A DNA stretch of 13,028 nucleotides, taken from assembly GCA_903889815.1 (NCBI GenBank), contig CAISYX010000089.1, positions 1 to 13,028 on the forward strand, written 5' to 3'. Below the pieces are notes generated by a model. The model had not been told where the DNA came from and searched no databases. It saw only the letters and a list, made by a program, of their open reading frames with translations. The position numbers and the translations under genes are program-made. How positions within the stretch are numbered: the stretch's first letter is position 1; every line of letters begins with the position of its first letter. The DNA is from an uncultured Gammaproteobacteria bacterium (lineage in GTDB: Bacteria; Pseudomonadota; Gammaproteobacteria; Pseudomonadales; Pseudohongiellaceae). Positions 1 to 6,126 of the stretch are shown here, one piece after another.

Positions 1-518
1 CCTGGCAAGAGAATGGGCCAGGGCTCGATCAGAGCGTATTCAGCCAGCAGCTCGCAGGCTTTTCGCGTCCGCTCGCGATTGGCCTGAACATGACTGAGGA
101 AGTTCATCACTTCGCGCACGCGCTCTGCCGGCTCCCCCCCTTCTTCAAAGAAAGGCAGGCCATTAGGCTGCGCATCAACAAGGCCGCTCTCCATGTCGAC
201 CGCCAGTAGATTGGCGTTGTCGGCACCCTTCATCAACAGGAATGGGTAAGCCCGGTAGGGAGAAGGGATATAGGCAGAGTTCCAGGCGCCATTTGCCCCA
301 ATCAGGAGATTGGTCATGGGAAGCAGCGCTTGAATGGAGACGGGCACGAAATGATCGTCTCTTTTGAAGAGCGCCAGCGGCGTGTGGAGGCAAGCCGTGG
401 CCAATTCCTGCAACACGAGCTGGCAGAAACTGTCCTTTACCGTGAATTGGTAATTGGTCACAGGCCGCCAGCGCAAGCCGGCAAACTCGTCTCGTGACAC
501 TATTTTCAAACTGGCCAT
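1..518 (-). CDS. SapC family protein (3' end cut by window edge)
   Basis: The minus strand is open from an ATG at 518 to the left edge, giving 172 residues without a stop. The N-terminus reads MASLKIVSRDEF. It is followed by a WRPVTNYQF stretch, then FVPVSIQALLPM, and an aromatic segment with IPSPYRAYPF and later GLPFFEEGG. This is the pattern I associate with the SapC family (PF07277), cytoplasmic-looking proteins of unknown biochemical role named after an S-layer locus. There is no signal peptide or membrane segment. Known family members run to roughly 230-250 residues, so about a quarter is probably missing beyond the edge. No strong ribosome binding site precedes the ATG; an AAGGGA lies rather far upstream. 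It follows the unknown gene at 657-1169 on the same strand after 138 bases, which contain a candidate promoter. Family assignment is from memory of sequence pattern; function is not inferred. Confidence 0.8.
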   Translation of the reverse strand, partial: MASLKIVSRDEFAGLRWRPVTNYQFTVKDSFCQLVLQELATACLHTPLALFKRDDHFVPVSIQALLPMTNLLIGANGAWNSAYIPSPYRAYPFLLMKGADNANLLAVDMESGLVDAQPNGLPFFEEGGEPAERVREVMNFLSHVQANRERTRKACELLAEYALIEPWPILLP

Positions 519-605
519 GGAATCGGTTGCATCCCTTGTACAAAAGAGCATTTGGAAATGGAGCGCCACTTCACCGCTGGTGAGCTGGTCGCTGCGAAGG
601 CGCTG

Positions 606-634
606 ACTCTAGAACATGACGTGCATGTGGACAA
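606..634 (-). promoter_or_regulatory. Candidate sigma70 promoter for the SapC-family gene
   Basis: On the minus strand a TTGTCC -35-like box (629-634) is followed after exactly 17 bases by a TAGAGT -10-like box (606-611). Each matches consensus at four of six positions. It lies in the 138-base gap upstream of the SapC-family gene and would start transcription near 599. The match is moderate and could be chance. Confidence 0.3.
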
Positions 635-656
635 CAGACAAATTGCAATGAAAGGC

Positions 657-1169
657 TCAATGCAATTGTCTTCCTGTTGCGAGCGCTTGTGCAGTAACAC
701 TGTGCACCCACTCCGGCCAGATTCCTTCGTGCCACTCGGCCATGCCCCAGAGGCTGCGCAGGATTGTGAGCCACTGACGCATTGCCAGTGCCGGCATGGT
801 GAGAGATACCGTCTCCTCGCCTTGCCGCCGGAAACTGAGGCGCAGTGCATGATCTCCAGCGGTCATGTCCACAGCCTGCACCATCCACGCCTTGCTGTCG
901 CAGGTTCGCTGCACAGGCGCTTCCAGGCTCAGAGCGGCTAAGGCCGCCCGTTGCTCGAAGCTTTGTTCAATCTCCGCCGGAAATGGCGTGCTGCCCTGCT
1001 TCTCCAGCCACAGAAACAAATGTGGCAGCAAGCGCATCAGCAGTCGCTGACTGAGCCACAGCACCAGGGTTTCCCCGGGACGAATCTCGCCAGTAAGGCG
1101 CATACGGTCCTCGGCATCGACGTATTCCGTGGTCAGACGTTGAAGTTCCAGCAATTCATGTTCACTCAA
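657..1169 (-). CDS. Conserved-looking hypothetical protein, TTG start
   Basis: An open frame of 170 residues on the minus strand, read from a TTG at 1169 to a TGA at 657-659. I do not recognise a named family. The visible pattern is an N-terminal charged stretch (RLTTEYVDAEDRMRLTGE, about residues 11-28), an amphipathic leucine-rich helix (VLWLSQRLLMRLLPHLFLWL, 36-55), and a C-terminal half rich in Trp and Leu. No signal peptide or zinc motif is visible. The start is uncertain. An in-frame TGA at 1179-1181 bounds the frame upstream, no ATG lies before residue 23, and no good ribosome binding site precedes the TTG. A later start at Met23, after GAGGA, is possible. It sits upstream of the SapC-family gene on the same strand, so the two may act together. 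That it is a real gene rests on its position, residue composition and the lack of a better frame. Confidence 0.6.
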   Translation of the reverse strand: MSEHELLELQRLTTEYVDAEDRMRLTGEIRPGETLVLWLSQRLLMRLLPHLFLWLEKQGSTPFPAEIEQSFEQRAALAALSLEAPVQRTCDSKAWMVQAVDMTAGDHALRLSFRRQGEETVSLTMPALAMRQWLTILRSLWGMAEWHEGIWPEWVHSVTAQALATGRQLH

Positions 1170-1264
1170 TGTTCGGTTTCAAAGTGCCGCCCCAGGGCGA
1201 TACCGCCGGTAGCGGGCGGAATGGCGTTTCGCATTGCCCTTGCTGGCCATGCCGCAATAGTGGC

Positions 1265-1294
1265 ATTTGATGCAATTGCCGACAACGTTGCCAA
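1265..1294 (-). promoter_or_regulatory. Candidate promoter for the leftward hypothetical gene
   Basis: On the minus strand a TTGGCA -35-like box (1289-1294, five of six) and a TCAAAT -10-like box (1265-1270, four of six) are 18 bases apart. Transcription would begin near 1258, about 90 bases before the TTG start at 1169. It lies in the 215-base divergent region 1170-1384. Only moderate resemblance to consensus. Confidence 0.3.
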
Positions 1295-1301
1295 ACTATT
1301 T

Positions 1302-1330
1302 TTGATGGCCCGGAGTCAAAAGAGTACCAT
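1302..1330 (+). promoter_or_regulatory. Candidate promoter heading the rightward polysaccharide block
   Basis: TTGATG (1302-1307) and TACCAT (1325-1330) are separated by 17 bases, each with four of six consensus matches. Transcription would start near 1337, leaving a leader of about 48 bases before the ATG at 1385. Moderate match; it is the best-placed plus-strand candidate I found in the divergent gap. Confidence 0.28.
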
Positions 1331-1384
1331 CCATGCACTGTCTGCAGGGCATTGGCCCTGCTCACCCGTCACAAGGATTTCACC

Positions 1385-2089
1385 ATGCTGGCTCTGCCCA
1401 TGTCGCGCTTTCTGCTTCTGGCCTGTCTGACCTGTGTCGGCGTTGCTGCCCAGGCCCAGGAGCTGCGGCTTTTCGAGCCCGTCGAATCCGCAGGCCCTGG
1501 CGCAGAGCCCGGCCAGGCGCTGGCAGAGGGTTCTGCGCAGATTGCCATGCCATCGGCGCCCGCGTTTACCCTGGTCGGCACCTCCCGGATTGGTGGCCGG
1601 CAGACCGCGACGCTGCTCAGCAGCACCGGTCAGCTCGTGAAAGTCGACTTGAACGCAGAGGGCGATCAGCCTATCGAAGGGTTTCCAGGCTACAGGCTGG
1701 TGCGGGTTGGATCGCGCCAGGCGGCCATCAGTCTGCCAGAGGGTATGCCCTGCCTGGGCTCGCGATCCCAGGGAGTGAGTTGCGGCGCGGACGGCCTGGT
1801 GGCGCTGACACTGACAAACGCGGCTCCGGTGCCAGTGGCTGAACCGCCTGTGCAGGCGGACGGACAGCCAGTTGTATCGGAAGTCACTGAGGCTGGCGAT
1901 GTGCCACCGGACAACCCCTTTGCAGCTGCTCTGCGAGCGGCAGCGCAGAACGAACGTGCGGCCGGAGACGGCCCGCGTGGTCCCTTCAACGCTGAGCGTT
2001 TCCAGCCGCGCAGGATAGCGCCGGAAGATGTGCCACCGGGCATGCGCGTCGTGCGCACCCCGTTTGGTGATCGGCTGGTAGAGCAGTAA
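1385..2089 (+). CDS. Exported protein with weak GspC/PilP-like segment
   Basis: A 234-residue protein. The ATG at 1385 is chosen because AAGGA (1373-1377) sits 7 bases upstream and because it opens directly onto a signal peptide: hydrophobic FLLLACLTCVGVA and a likely signal peptidase I cut after AQA (residues 22-24). An in-frame TTG at 1352 exists but is less likely. Residues about 59-120 (FTLVGTSRIGGRQTATLL, then EGFPGYRLVRVGSRQAAISL) have the rhythm of the small beta domain of GspC/PilP, the inner-membrane partners of type II secretion and type IV pilus secretins. This is a pattern impression, not a firm hit. Two cysteines (Cys123, Cys133) could form a disulfide. Residues 145-205 are Pro/Ala-rich and probably flexible, and a compact tail ends with PPGMRVVRTPFGDRLVEQ. 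No other secretion gene is in view. It is followed after 10 bases by the glycosyltransferase and may be cotranscribed with it. Confidence 0.72.
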   Translation: MLALPMSRFLLLACLTCVGVAAQAQELRLFEPVESAGPGAEPGQALAEGSAQIAMPSAPAFTLVGTSRIGGRQTATLLSSTGQLVKVDLNAEGDQPIEGFPGYRLVRVGSRQAAISLPEGMPCLGSRSQGVSCGADGLVALTLTNAAPVPVAEPPVQADGQPVVSEVTEAGDVPPDNPFAAALRAAAQNERAAGDGPRGPFNAERFQPRRIAPEDVPPGMRVVRTPFGDRLVEQ

Positions 2090-2099
2090 GACCTTTTCC

Positions 2100-2951
2100 G
2101 TGAGCCTCGCCACTGCAATTGCATCCCCAAGCCTGTCAGTTTCGATCGTGGTCTATCGCTCCGAACTGCCGGTGCTGCGCGCCACCGTCGAGTCCCTGCT
2201 GGTCGCCATCGACACCGCTCGTCAGGCCGGACAGCTCGGCGCGGCAGCCATTGATCTGATTCACAATGCCGAGCCCAGCGCGGATTTTTCAGAGCTGAGT
2301 GATGCACTGGCTGACCAGTGCCGCGAGCTCGCAATCCGGTTCCAGCTGCTGGAGGGTCACGGCAATGTGGGCTATGGGCGTGGCCACAATCTCTCCATCA
2401 CTCAGGTGAACTCCGACTTTCACCTGATCCTCAATCCCGATGTCATGTTGTCCCCGGAATGCCTGCTGCAGGGCCTGCAGTTTTTGCGGGACAACCCCGC
2501 GGTGGCGGCGCTCAGCCCTGCGGTGCAGGATGGGCACGGGCACAAGCAATACGTGTGCAAGCGCTACCCCACGGTGCTGGACTTTGTGCTGCGGGGCTTT
2601 GCGCCTGCGCGGGTCAAGCGCTGGTTCCGGCAGCGCCTGGCATGGTACGAAATGCAGGATCTGCCGGAGTCCTCGCCAAGTGTGCACATCCCGATCATCA
2701 GTGGCTGTTTCATGTTGTTCCGCACCGAGGTCTTGCACCGGGTCGGCGGGTTCGACGAAGCCTATTTCCTTTATTTCGAAGACTTCGATCTTTCCCTGCG
2801 CGTCCACACACAGGGTCTGCTGGCCTATGTGCCGGCCATGCATATCGTGCATCTGGGAGGTAACAGCTCGCGCAAAGGCCTTCGCCACATCGGCATGTTT
2901 GCCCGCTCAGGGCTGCGGTTTTACCAGACGCATGGGTGGCGCTTGCTGTAA
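2100..2951 (+). CDS. Family 2 glycosyltransferase, probable rhamnosyl/hexosyltransferase
   Basis: A 283-residue GT-A fold enzyme transferring a sugar from a nucleotide donor to a glycan or lipid-linked acceptor on the cytoplasmic face of the inner membrane. Visible motifs are the opening strand SVSIVVYRSE (13-22), GNVGYGRGHN (88-97), LNPDV (111-115, in the metal/nucleotide-binding DXD place), SGCFMLFR (201-208), GGFDEAYFLYFEDFDLSLR (216-234, holding the catalytic acidic residue) and the C-terminal HLGGNSSRK. This layout matches the WbbL-like rhamnosyltransferase branch of GT2. The dTDP-rhamnose genes downstream support, but do not prove, a rhamnosyl donor. There are no transmembrane segments, as in soluble GT2 enzymes. 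The start is a GTG at 2100, since no ATG lies before residue 115 and the N-terminal strand needs this start. Its ribosome binding site is weak. It begins 10 bases after the preceding gene. Confidence 0.9.
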   Translation: MSLATAIASPSLSVSIVVYRSELPVLRATVESLLVAIDTARQAGQLGAAAIDLIHNAEPSADFSELSDALADQCRELAIRFQLLEGHGNVGYGRGHNLSITQVNSDFHLILNPDVMLSPECLLQGLQFLRDNPAVAALSPAVQDGHGHKQYVCKRYPTVLDFVLRGFAPARVKRWFRQRLAWYEMQDLPESSPSVHIPIISGCFMLFRTEVLHRVGGFDEAYFLYFEDFDLSLRVHTQGLLAYVPAMHIVHLGGNSSRKGLRHIGMFARSGLRFYQTHGWRLL

Positions 2952-2977
2952 TAGGTTTGTCGCTATACTCTTACCTA
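2952..2977 (+). promoter_or_regulatory. Candidate vapBC promoter with flanking inverted repeat (possible operator)
   Basis: The 55-base gap before vapB holds TATACT (2964-2969, five of six -10 matches), with TTGCTG (2943-2948) as a possible -35 at a short 15-base spacing. A perfect 5-base inverted repeat, TAGGT (2952-2956) and ACCTA (2973-2977), straddles the -10. That is where VapB-type antitoxins commonly bind to repress their own operon. Promoter and operator are inferred from position only. The vapB ribosome binding site AAGGTG (2991-2996) follows, 10 bases from its ATG. Confidence 0.35.
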
Positions 2978-3006
2978 AAGGCCATCGATAAAGGTGAAAC
3001 AAAAAT

Positions 3007-3219
3007 ATGAACGTCACAGCGACGCTTTCTTCCAAATTTCAGATATCCATCCCGAAGAGTATCCGGGATGAACTGCACTGGGAGGCAGGTCAGGAATTCG
3101 TCTTCATCCCCAAAGGAAATGGCGCTTTACTGATGCCCGTTCCGGAGCTGGATGAGCTGTTCGGCATCGCAGCAGGCGCCAATGCTGACGACTACCGCGA
3201 TCGTTCGGACCGCCAGTAA
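3007..3219 (+). CDS. vapB: VapB-type antitoxin, AbrB/SpoVT fold
   Basis: A 70-residue protein whose N-terminal half is a typical AbrB/MazE/SpoVT swapped-hairpin DNA-binding domain: TATLSSKFQISIPKSIRDEL (residues 4-23), then a GQEFVFIPKGNGALLMPV strand pair (28-45). The C-terminal tail (DELFGIAAGANADDYRDRSDRQ region) is the expected toxin-wrapping segment. Its role is to neutralise the downstream VapC and, with it, repress the operon. The ATG at 3007 has AAGGTG 10 bases upstream. The stop TAA at 3217-3219 shares its last base with the ATG of vapC, a translational-coupling arrangement typical of toxin-antitoxin pairs. The pair sits between a glycosyltransferase and an epimerase with which it has no evident functional link, and its base composition looks less GC-rich than the flanking genes, consistent with later acquisition. 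Confidence 0.92.
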   Translation: MNVTATLSSKFQISIPKSIRDELHWEAGQEFVFIPKGNGALLMPVPELDELFGIAAGANADDYRDRSDRQ

Positions 3220-3593
3220 TGCGTGTTGTCGACACTTCAGCGTGGATTGAATGGCTGACGGGAAGTCCGCTTCGCGATCAGTTGGCGGCGCACATACCTG
3301 TTCGGTCGCATTGCGTATTCCCCACCATCATTCAGCTGGAACTTGCCAAGTGGCTCGCCCGGGAACGCGGTGAGGAGCGTGTTGACCAGATGGTGGCGTT
3401 TACGCAGAAATGCGTGGTGGTACCACTGGATACGCGAATTGCCATGCGGAGCGTTGCTGTTCATCGACAATACAAACTGGCAACGGCGGATGCGATTGTG
3501 TATGCCACTGCTCAGGAATATGGCGCCGACCTGGTTACGTGTGATGCGCATTTCGAGAATCTTCCCAAGGTTATCCTGATCAGGAAGCACTGA
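3219..3593 (+). CDS. vapC: VapC-type PIN-domain ribonuclease toxin
   Basis: A 124-residue single PIN domain, normal length for VapC. The conserved acidic residues that bind Mg2+/Mn2+ are in place: Asp5 in VVDTSAWIEW, Glu41 in IQLELAKW, Asp91 in ATADAIVYATA and Asp109 in LVTCDAHF. The toxin should therefore be catalytically intact. VapC enzymes cut specific RNAs, often initiator tRNA or the sarcin-ricin loop of 23S rRNA, and arrest growth when VapB is lost. The actual target here is unknown. The start ATG overlaps the vapB stop by one base. The next gene begins 20 bases after the stop, with no terminator visible, so vapBC transcription probably reads into the epimerase and rml genes. Confidence 0.94.
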   Translation: MRVVDTSAWIEWLTGSPLRDQLAAHIPVRSHCVFPTIIQLELAKWLARERGEERVDQMVAFTQKCVVVPLDTRIAMRSVAVHRQYKLATADAIVYATAQEYGADLVTCDAHFENLPKVILIRKH

Positions 3594-3613
3594 TCCCAAC
3601 CCCCGGAGCGCTC

Positions 3614-4573
3614 GTGCAGCCACCCAGCAAAACCGTCCTCGTCACCGGCGCCACCGGATTCATAGGCCGCAGCCTTGTGCAGCGTCTGCTTGAGAAGCGC
3701 TGTCGCGTGCATGCCTATTCCAGGCAGGTGCCGGAGAGCGGGCCGGATGAAGGCGACTGCCTGAGCTTTCATGGCGACCTCCACGACTCCGTCGCTCTGA
3801 CCAGGGCCTGCGCCGGTGTTGATACCGTGTTCCACCTCGCCGCCTATGCCCATGTCAACCAGCATGACGAAGCGGCCATGCGTGCCATCAATGTCGAAGG
3901 TACCCGCCGTGTGCTGGAGGCCGCCATGGCGGCGGGAGTGCGGCGCATTGTCTATTTCAGCAGCGCGTTGGCCGACGCCACCCGACCAGGCGAGCTCACG
4001 GCCTACGGCCGCGCCAAGCACGATGCGGAGGCCCTGCTGCTGGCCGCCTGTCACGCGGGGGCCATCGAGGTGGTTTGCCTGCGACCTGTGAATGTCTACG
4101 GACTGGGAATGAAGGGCAATCTGAGCAGCATGATTGCGCTGGTCCGGCGCGGGGTGTTTCCCCCCCTGCCTGTACCCAGTGCGTCACTGTCGCTGGTGGG
4201 GAGCCGTGATCTGTGCGAAGCGGCCCTTCTGGCGGCCGAGTCGCTCGTGGCTTCCGGCCAGATATACACGGTGACCGATGGCAAGACCTACACTATGAAA
4301 GGGCTGGAGATCTCCATCCGCAAGGCCCTGGGGCGACCGGTGCCGGGCTGGTCCGTGCCTTTGTCGGTGTTGTGGCTGGGTGCCGCAGGCCTGGAACTGG
4401 CCGGCAAGGTGCTGCGATTGCAGAATGCGCCGGGCGTGCGTTCCTATCGCGCGTTGACAGAGGACAACGTGTTTTCCTGTGAGAAACTCCAGAATGACCT
4501 GGGCTATAATCCGGCCGGCACTTTCAACGACGAACTGCCCGGCATTCTTGCTCAACTGACCCAGAAGCATTGA
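3614..4573 (+). CDS. NAD-dependent sugar-nucleotide epimerase/dehydratase (extended SDR)
   Basis: A 319-residue extended short-chain dehydrogenase/reductase. The N-terminal Rossmann motif is VTGATGFIG (Gly12, Gly15, Gly18), HLAAYAHV follows at 74-81, the catalytic Ser is in YFSSALAD (Ser116/Ser117), and Tyr131-x3-Lys135 lies in AYGRAK. LRPVNVYG (156-163) marks the substrate-pocket strand. These features fit a UDP-hexose 4-epimerase-like enzyme such as WbpV/Gne-type UDP-GlcNAc/UDP-GalNAc epimerases of O-antigen clusters; the substrate cannot be fixed from sequence. A hydrophobic helix near 249-268 (PLSVLWLGAAGLELAGKVLR) may be amphipathic or membrane-associated. The start is a GTG at 3614 with GGAG (3604-3607) upstream, since the nucleotide-binding strand begins within a few residues. 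rmlC follows after 40 bases on the same strand. It is likely cotranscribed with the rml genes. Confidence 0.88.
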   Translation: MQPPSKTVLVTGATGFIGRSLVQRLLEKRCRVHAYSRQVPESGPDEGDCLSFHGDLHDSVALTRACAGVDTVFHLAAYAHVNQHDEAAMRAINVEGTRRVLEAAMAAGVRRIVYFSSALADATRPGELTAYGRAKHDAEALLLAACHAGAIEVVCLRPVNVYGLGMKGNLSSMIALVRRGVFPPLPVPSASLSLVGSRDLCEAALLAAESLVASGQIYTVTDGKTYTMKGLEISIRKALGRPVPGWSVPLSVLWLGAAGLELAGKVLRLQNAPGVRSYRALTEDNVFSCEKLQNDLGYNPAGTFNDELPGILAQLTQKH

Positions 4574-4613
4574 CCCGGAATCAATGATCCACAAACCCTG
4601 ACACAGGCCCAGC

Positions 4614-5174
4614 GTGAAACTCATACCTACCCACATTCCTGACGTGATCATTTTCGAGCCCACTCTGCACGGCGACCACCGTGGCTTCTTCCTGGAGACC
4701 TGGCGCGAGAGCTTTTTCGCCGAAATCGCCCCGGGCCTGCGCTTCGTGCAGGACAATCACAGCAAGTCCGGCAAAGGTATCCTGCGCGGGCTGCATTACC
4801 AGCTGACGCAGCCCCAGGGCAAACTGGTGCGGGTGATAGCGGGAGAGATCTACGACGTGGCGGTGGACATGCGTCGCCGCTCGCCCACCTTCGGGCAATG
4901 GGTGGGAGTGACGTTGTCTGCCGACAATCATCGCCAGCTGTGGGTGCCGCCGGGCTTCGCCCATGGCTTTCTGGTGACCGGCGACAGTGCCGAGATGGTG
5001 TACAAGTGCACGGATTACTATGCGCCCCAGGACGAGCACTCCCTGCGCTGGAACGACCCGGCCGTGGGCATCGAGTGGCCTCTGGCGGGGCTCGGCATGC
5101 CGGAACCAGTGCTTTCTGCCAAGGATCGCGATGGACGGCTTTTCGCCGATGCACTAGTCTACGAAGCCCGCTGA
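4614..5174 (+). CDS. rmlC: dTDP-4-dehydrorhamnose 3,5-epimerase
   Basis: A 186-residue protein, the normal length for RmlC (RfbC), a cupin-fold cytoplasmic dimer. It epimerises C3 and C5 of dTDP-4-keto-6-deoxy-glucose, the third step toward dTDP-L-rhamnose. Visible signatures are HGDHRGFFLETW (19-30), FVQDNHSKSGKGILRGLHYQ (44-63, with catalytic His61), the PQGKLVRVI strand (67-75), the WVPPGFAHGF motif (110-119), VYKCTDYY (129-136, with the active-site Tyr) and LSAKDRD (167-173, with Asp171 pairing with the His). All key residues appear intact. The start is a GTG at 4614, giving the expected MKLIPTHIPDVIIFEP opening. No upstream ATG is in frame without a stop. It lies 40 bases after the epimerase and 48 before rmlD. 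Confidence 0.96.
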   Translation: MKLIPTHIPDVIIFEPTLHGDHRGFFLETWRESFFAEIAPGLRFVQDNHSKSGKGILRGLHYQLTQPQGKLVRVIAGEIYDVAVDMRRRSPTFGQWVGVTLSADNHRQLWVPPGFAHGFLVTGDSAEMVYKCTDYYAPQDEHSLRWNDPAVGIEWPLAGLGMPEPVLSAKDRDGRLFADALVYEAR

Positions 5175-5222
5175 ACAACAAATAAACACAGGACGCCAGC
5201 GCGCCGCCACGGAAACTGCCAG

Positions 5223-6095
5223 ATGGGTAAACGAATCGCGATTACGGGTGCGAACGGTCAGCTTGGGCAGACCCTCATGCGCTCCCCCTTGTTCGAAGAC
5301 GATATTCTGCTGCCGCTGGGCCGTGAAGACATGGATATCACCGACGCCGGCAGCGTCAGCGCCACGCTGGATGCGTGGAAGCCGGACATCCTCATCAACG
5401 CCGCCGCCTACACCGCCGTGGATGCCGCCGAGACCCATGAAGCCGAGGCCTACAGCATCAACGAGCAGGGCGTGTCGCATCTGGCGCGCTGGGCCCGCGA
5501 CCGCAAGTCCCATCTGATCCACATCTCCACTGACTTTGTGTTCGGCGGCGACAAGAATCGCCCGTACCGCGTCGACGACCCCGTCTCGCCACTGAGCGTC
5601 TACGGCCACAGCAAACTGGCGGGCGAGAAGATGATCGCCACCCTGCTGCCGGACCAGGCCACCATCGTGCGCACGGCCTGGCTGTATTCGCCGTGGAATC
5701 ACAATTTCATGAAGACCATGCTGCGGCTGATGCGCGAGCGGGATGTGCTGCATGTGGTCGATGATCAGATCGGCACGCCGTGCTCCACGGCCAGTCTGGT
5801 GCAGTGCCTGCATGCCATCACACAGCGCAATGTGCCGGGCGGCATCTTTCACTGGACCGATGCCGGCGTGGCCAGCTGGTATGACTTCGCCATCGCCATT
5901 CAGGAAGAGGCCCTGCGTCTGGGGCTGCTGGAGCATGCCATTCCGGTACGCCCGATTCCCACCGAAAAATACACTACCCCCGCACGCCGCCCCGCCTACA
6001 GTGTGCTGGACAAGTCCCGCGCGCTGCAGGAACTCGCCTGCCCGCAAGTGCACTGGCGCGAGGAACTGCGCGATGTCATGAAGAAACTGACCTGA
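5223..6095 (+). CDS. rmlD: dTDP-4-dehydrorhamnose reductase
   Basis: A 290-residue NAD(P)H-dependent SDR enzyme that reduces dTDP-4-keto-L-rhamnose to dTDP-L-rhamnose, the last step of the pathway. It carries ITGANGQLG (Gly9, Gly12, Gly15), the DITDAGSV region for the conserved Asp, and INAAAYTAVDAAE (58-70), a strong RmlD hallmark. ISTDFVFGG (101-109) and the catalytic Tyr127-x3-Lys131 in YGHSK follow. Further diagnostics are VRTAWLYS (149-156) and DDQIGTPCST (180-189). Length and motif order are as in the family. The ATG at 5223 lies close before the nucleotide-binding strand; its ribosome binding site is unremarkable. It sits 48 bases after rmlC and 31 before rmlB, in an apparent operon. 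Confidence 0.96.
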   Translation: MGKRIAITGANGQLGQTLMRSPLFEDDILLPLGREDMDITDAGSVSATLDAWKPDILINAAAYTAVDAAETHEAEAYSINEQGVSHLARWARDRKSHLIHISTDFVFGGDKNRPYRVDDPVSPLSVYGHSKLAGEKMIATLLPDQATIVRTAWLYSPWNHNFMKTMLRLMRERDVLHVVDDQIGTPCSTASLVQCLHAITQRNVPGGIFHWTDAGVASWYDFAIAIQEEALRLGLLEHAIPVRPIPTEKYTTPARRPAYSVLDKSRALQELACPQVHWREELRDVMKKLT

Positions 6096-6126
6096 ATTCA
6101 CCCGGACCCAAGAGAGACATGGCCCC

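Noticed and set aside
175..543. Minus-strand 122-codon frame over the SapC-family gene
   Set aside because: It lies in another frame of the same strand; the SapC frame gives a recognisable family pattern across the whole stretch, this one does not.
1162..1365. Minus-strand open frame of 67 codons from a GTG, overlapping the start of the 657-1169 gene
   Set aside because: No ribosome binding site, no recognisable motif, and it runs through the candidate promoters of the divergent region; length is expected by chance in GC-rich DNA.
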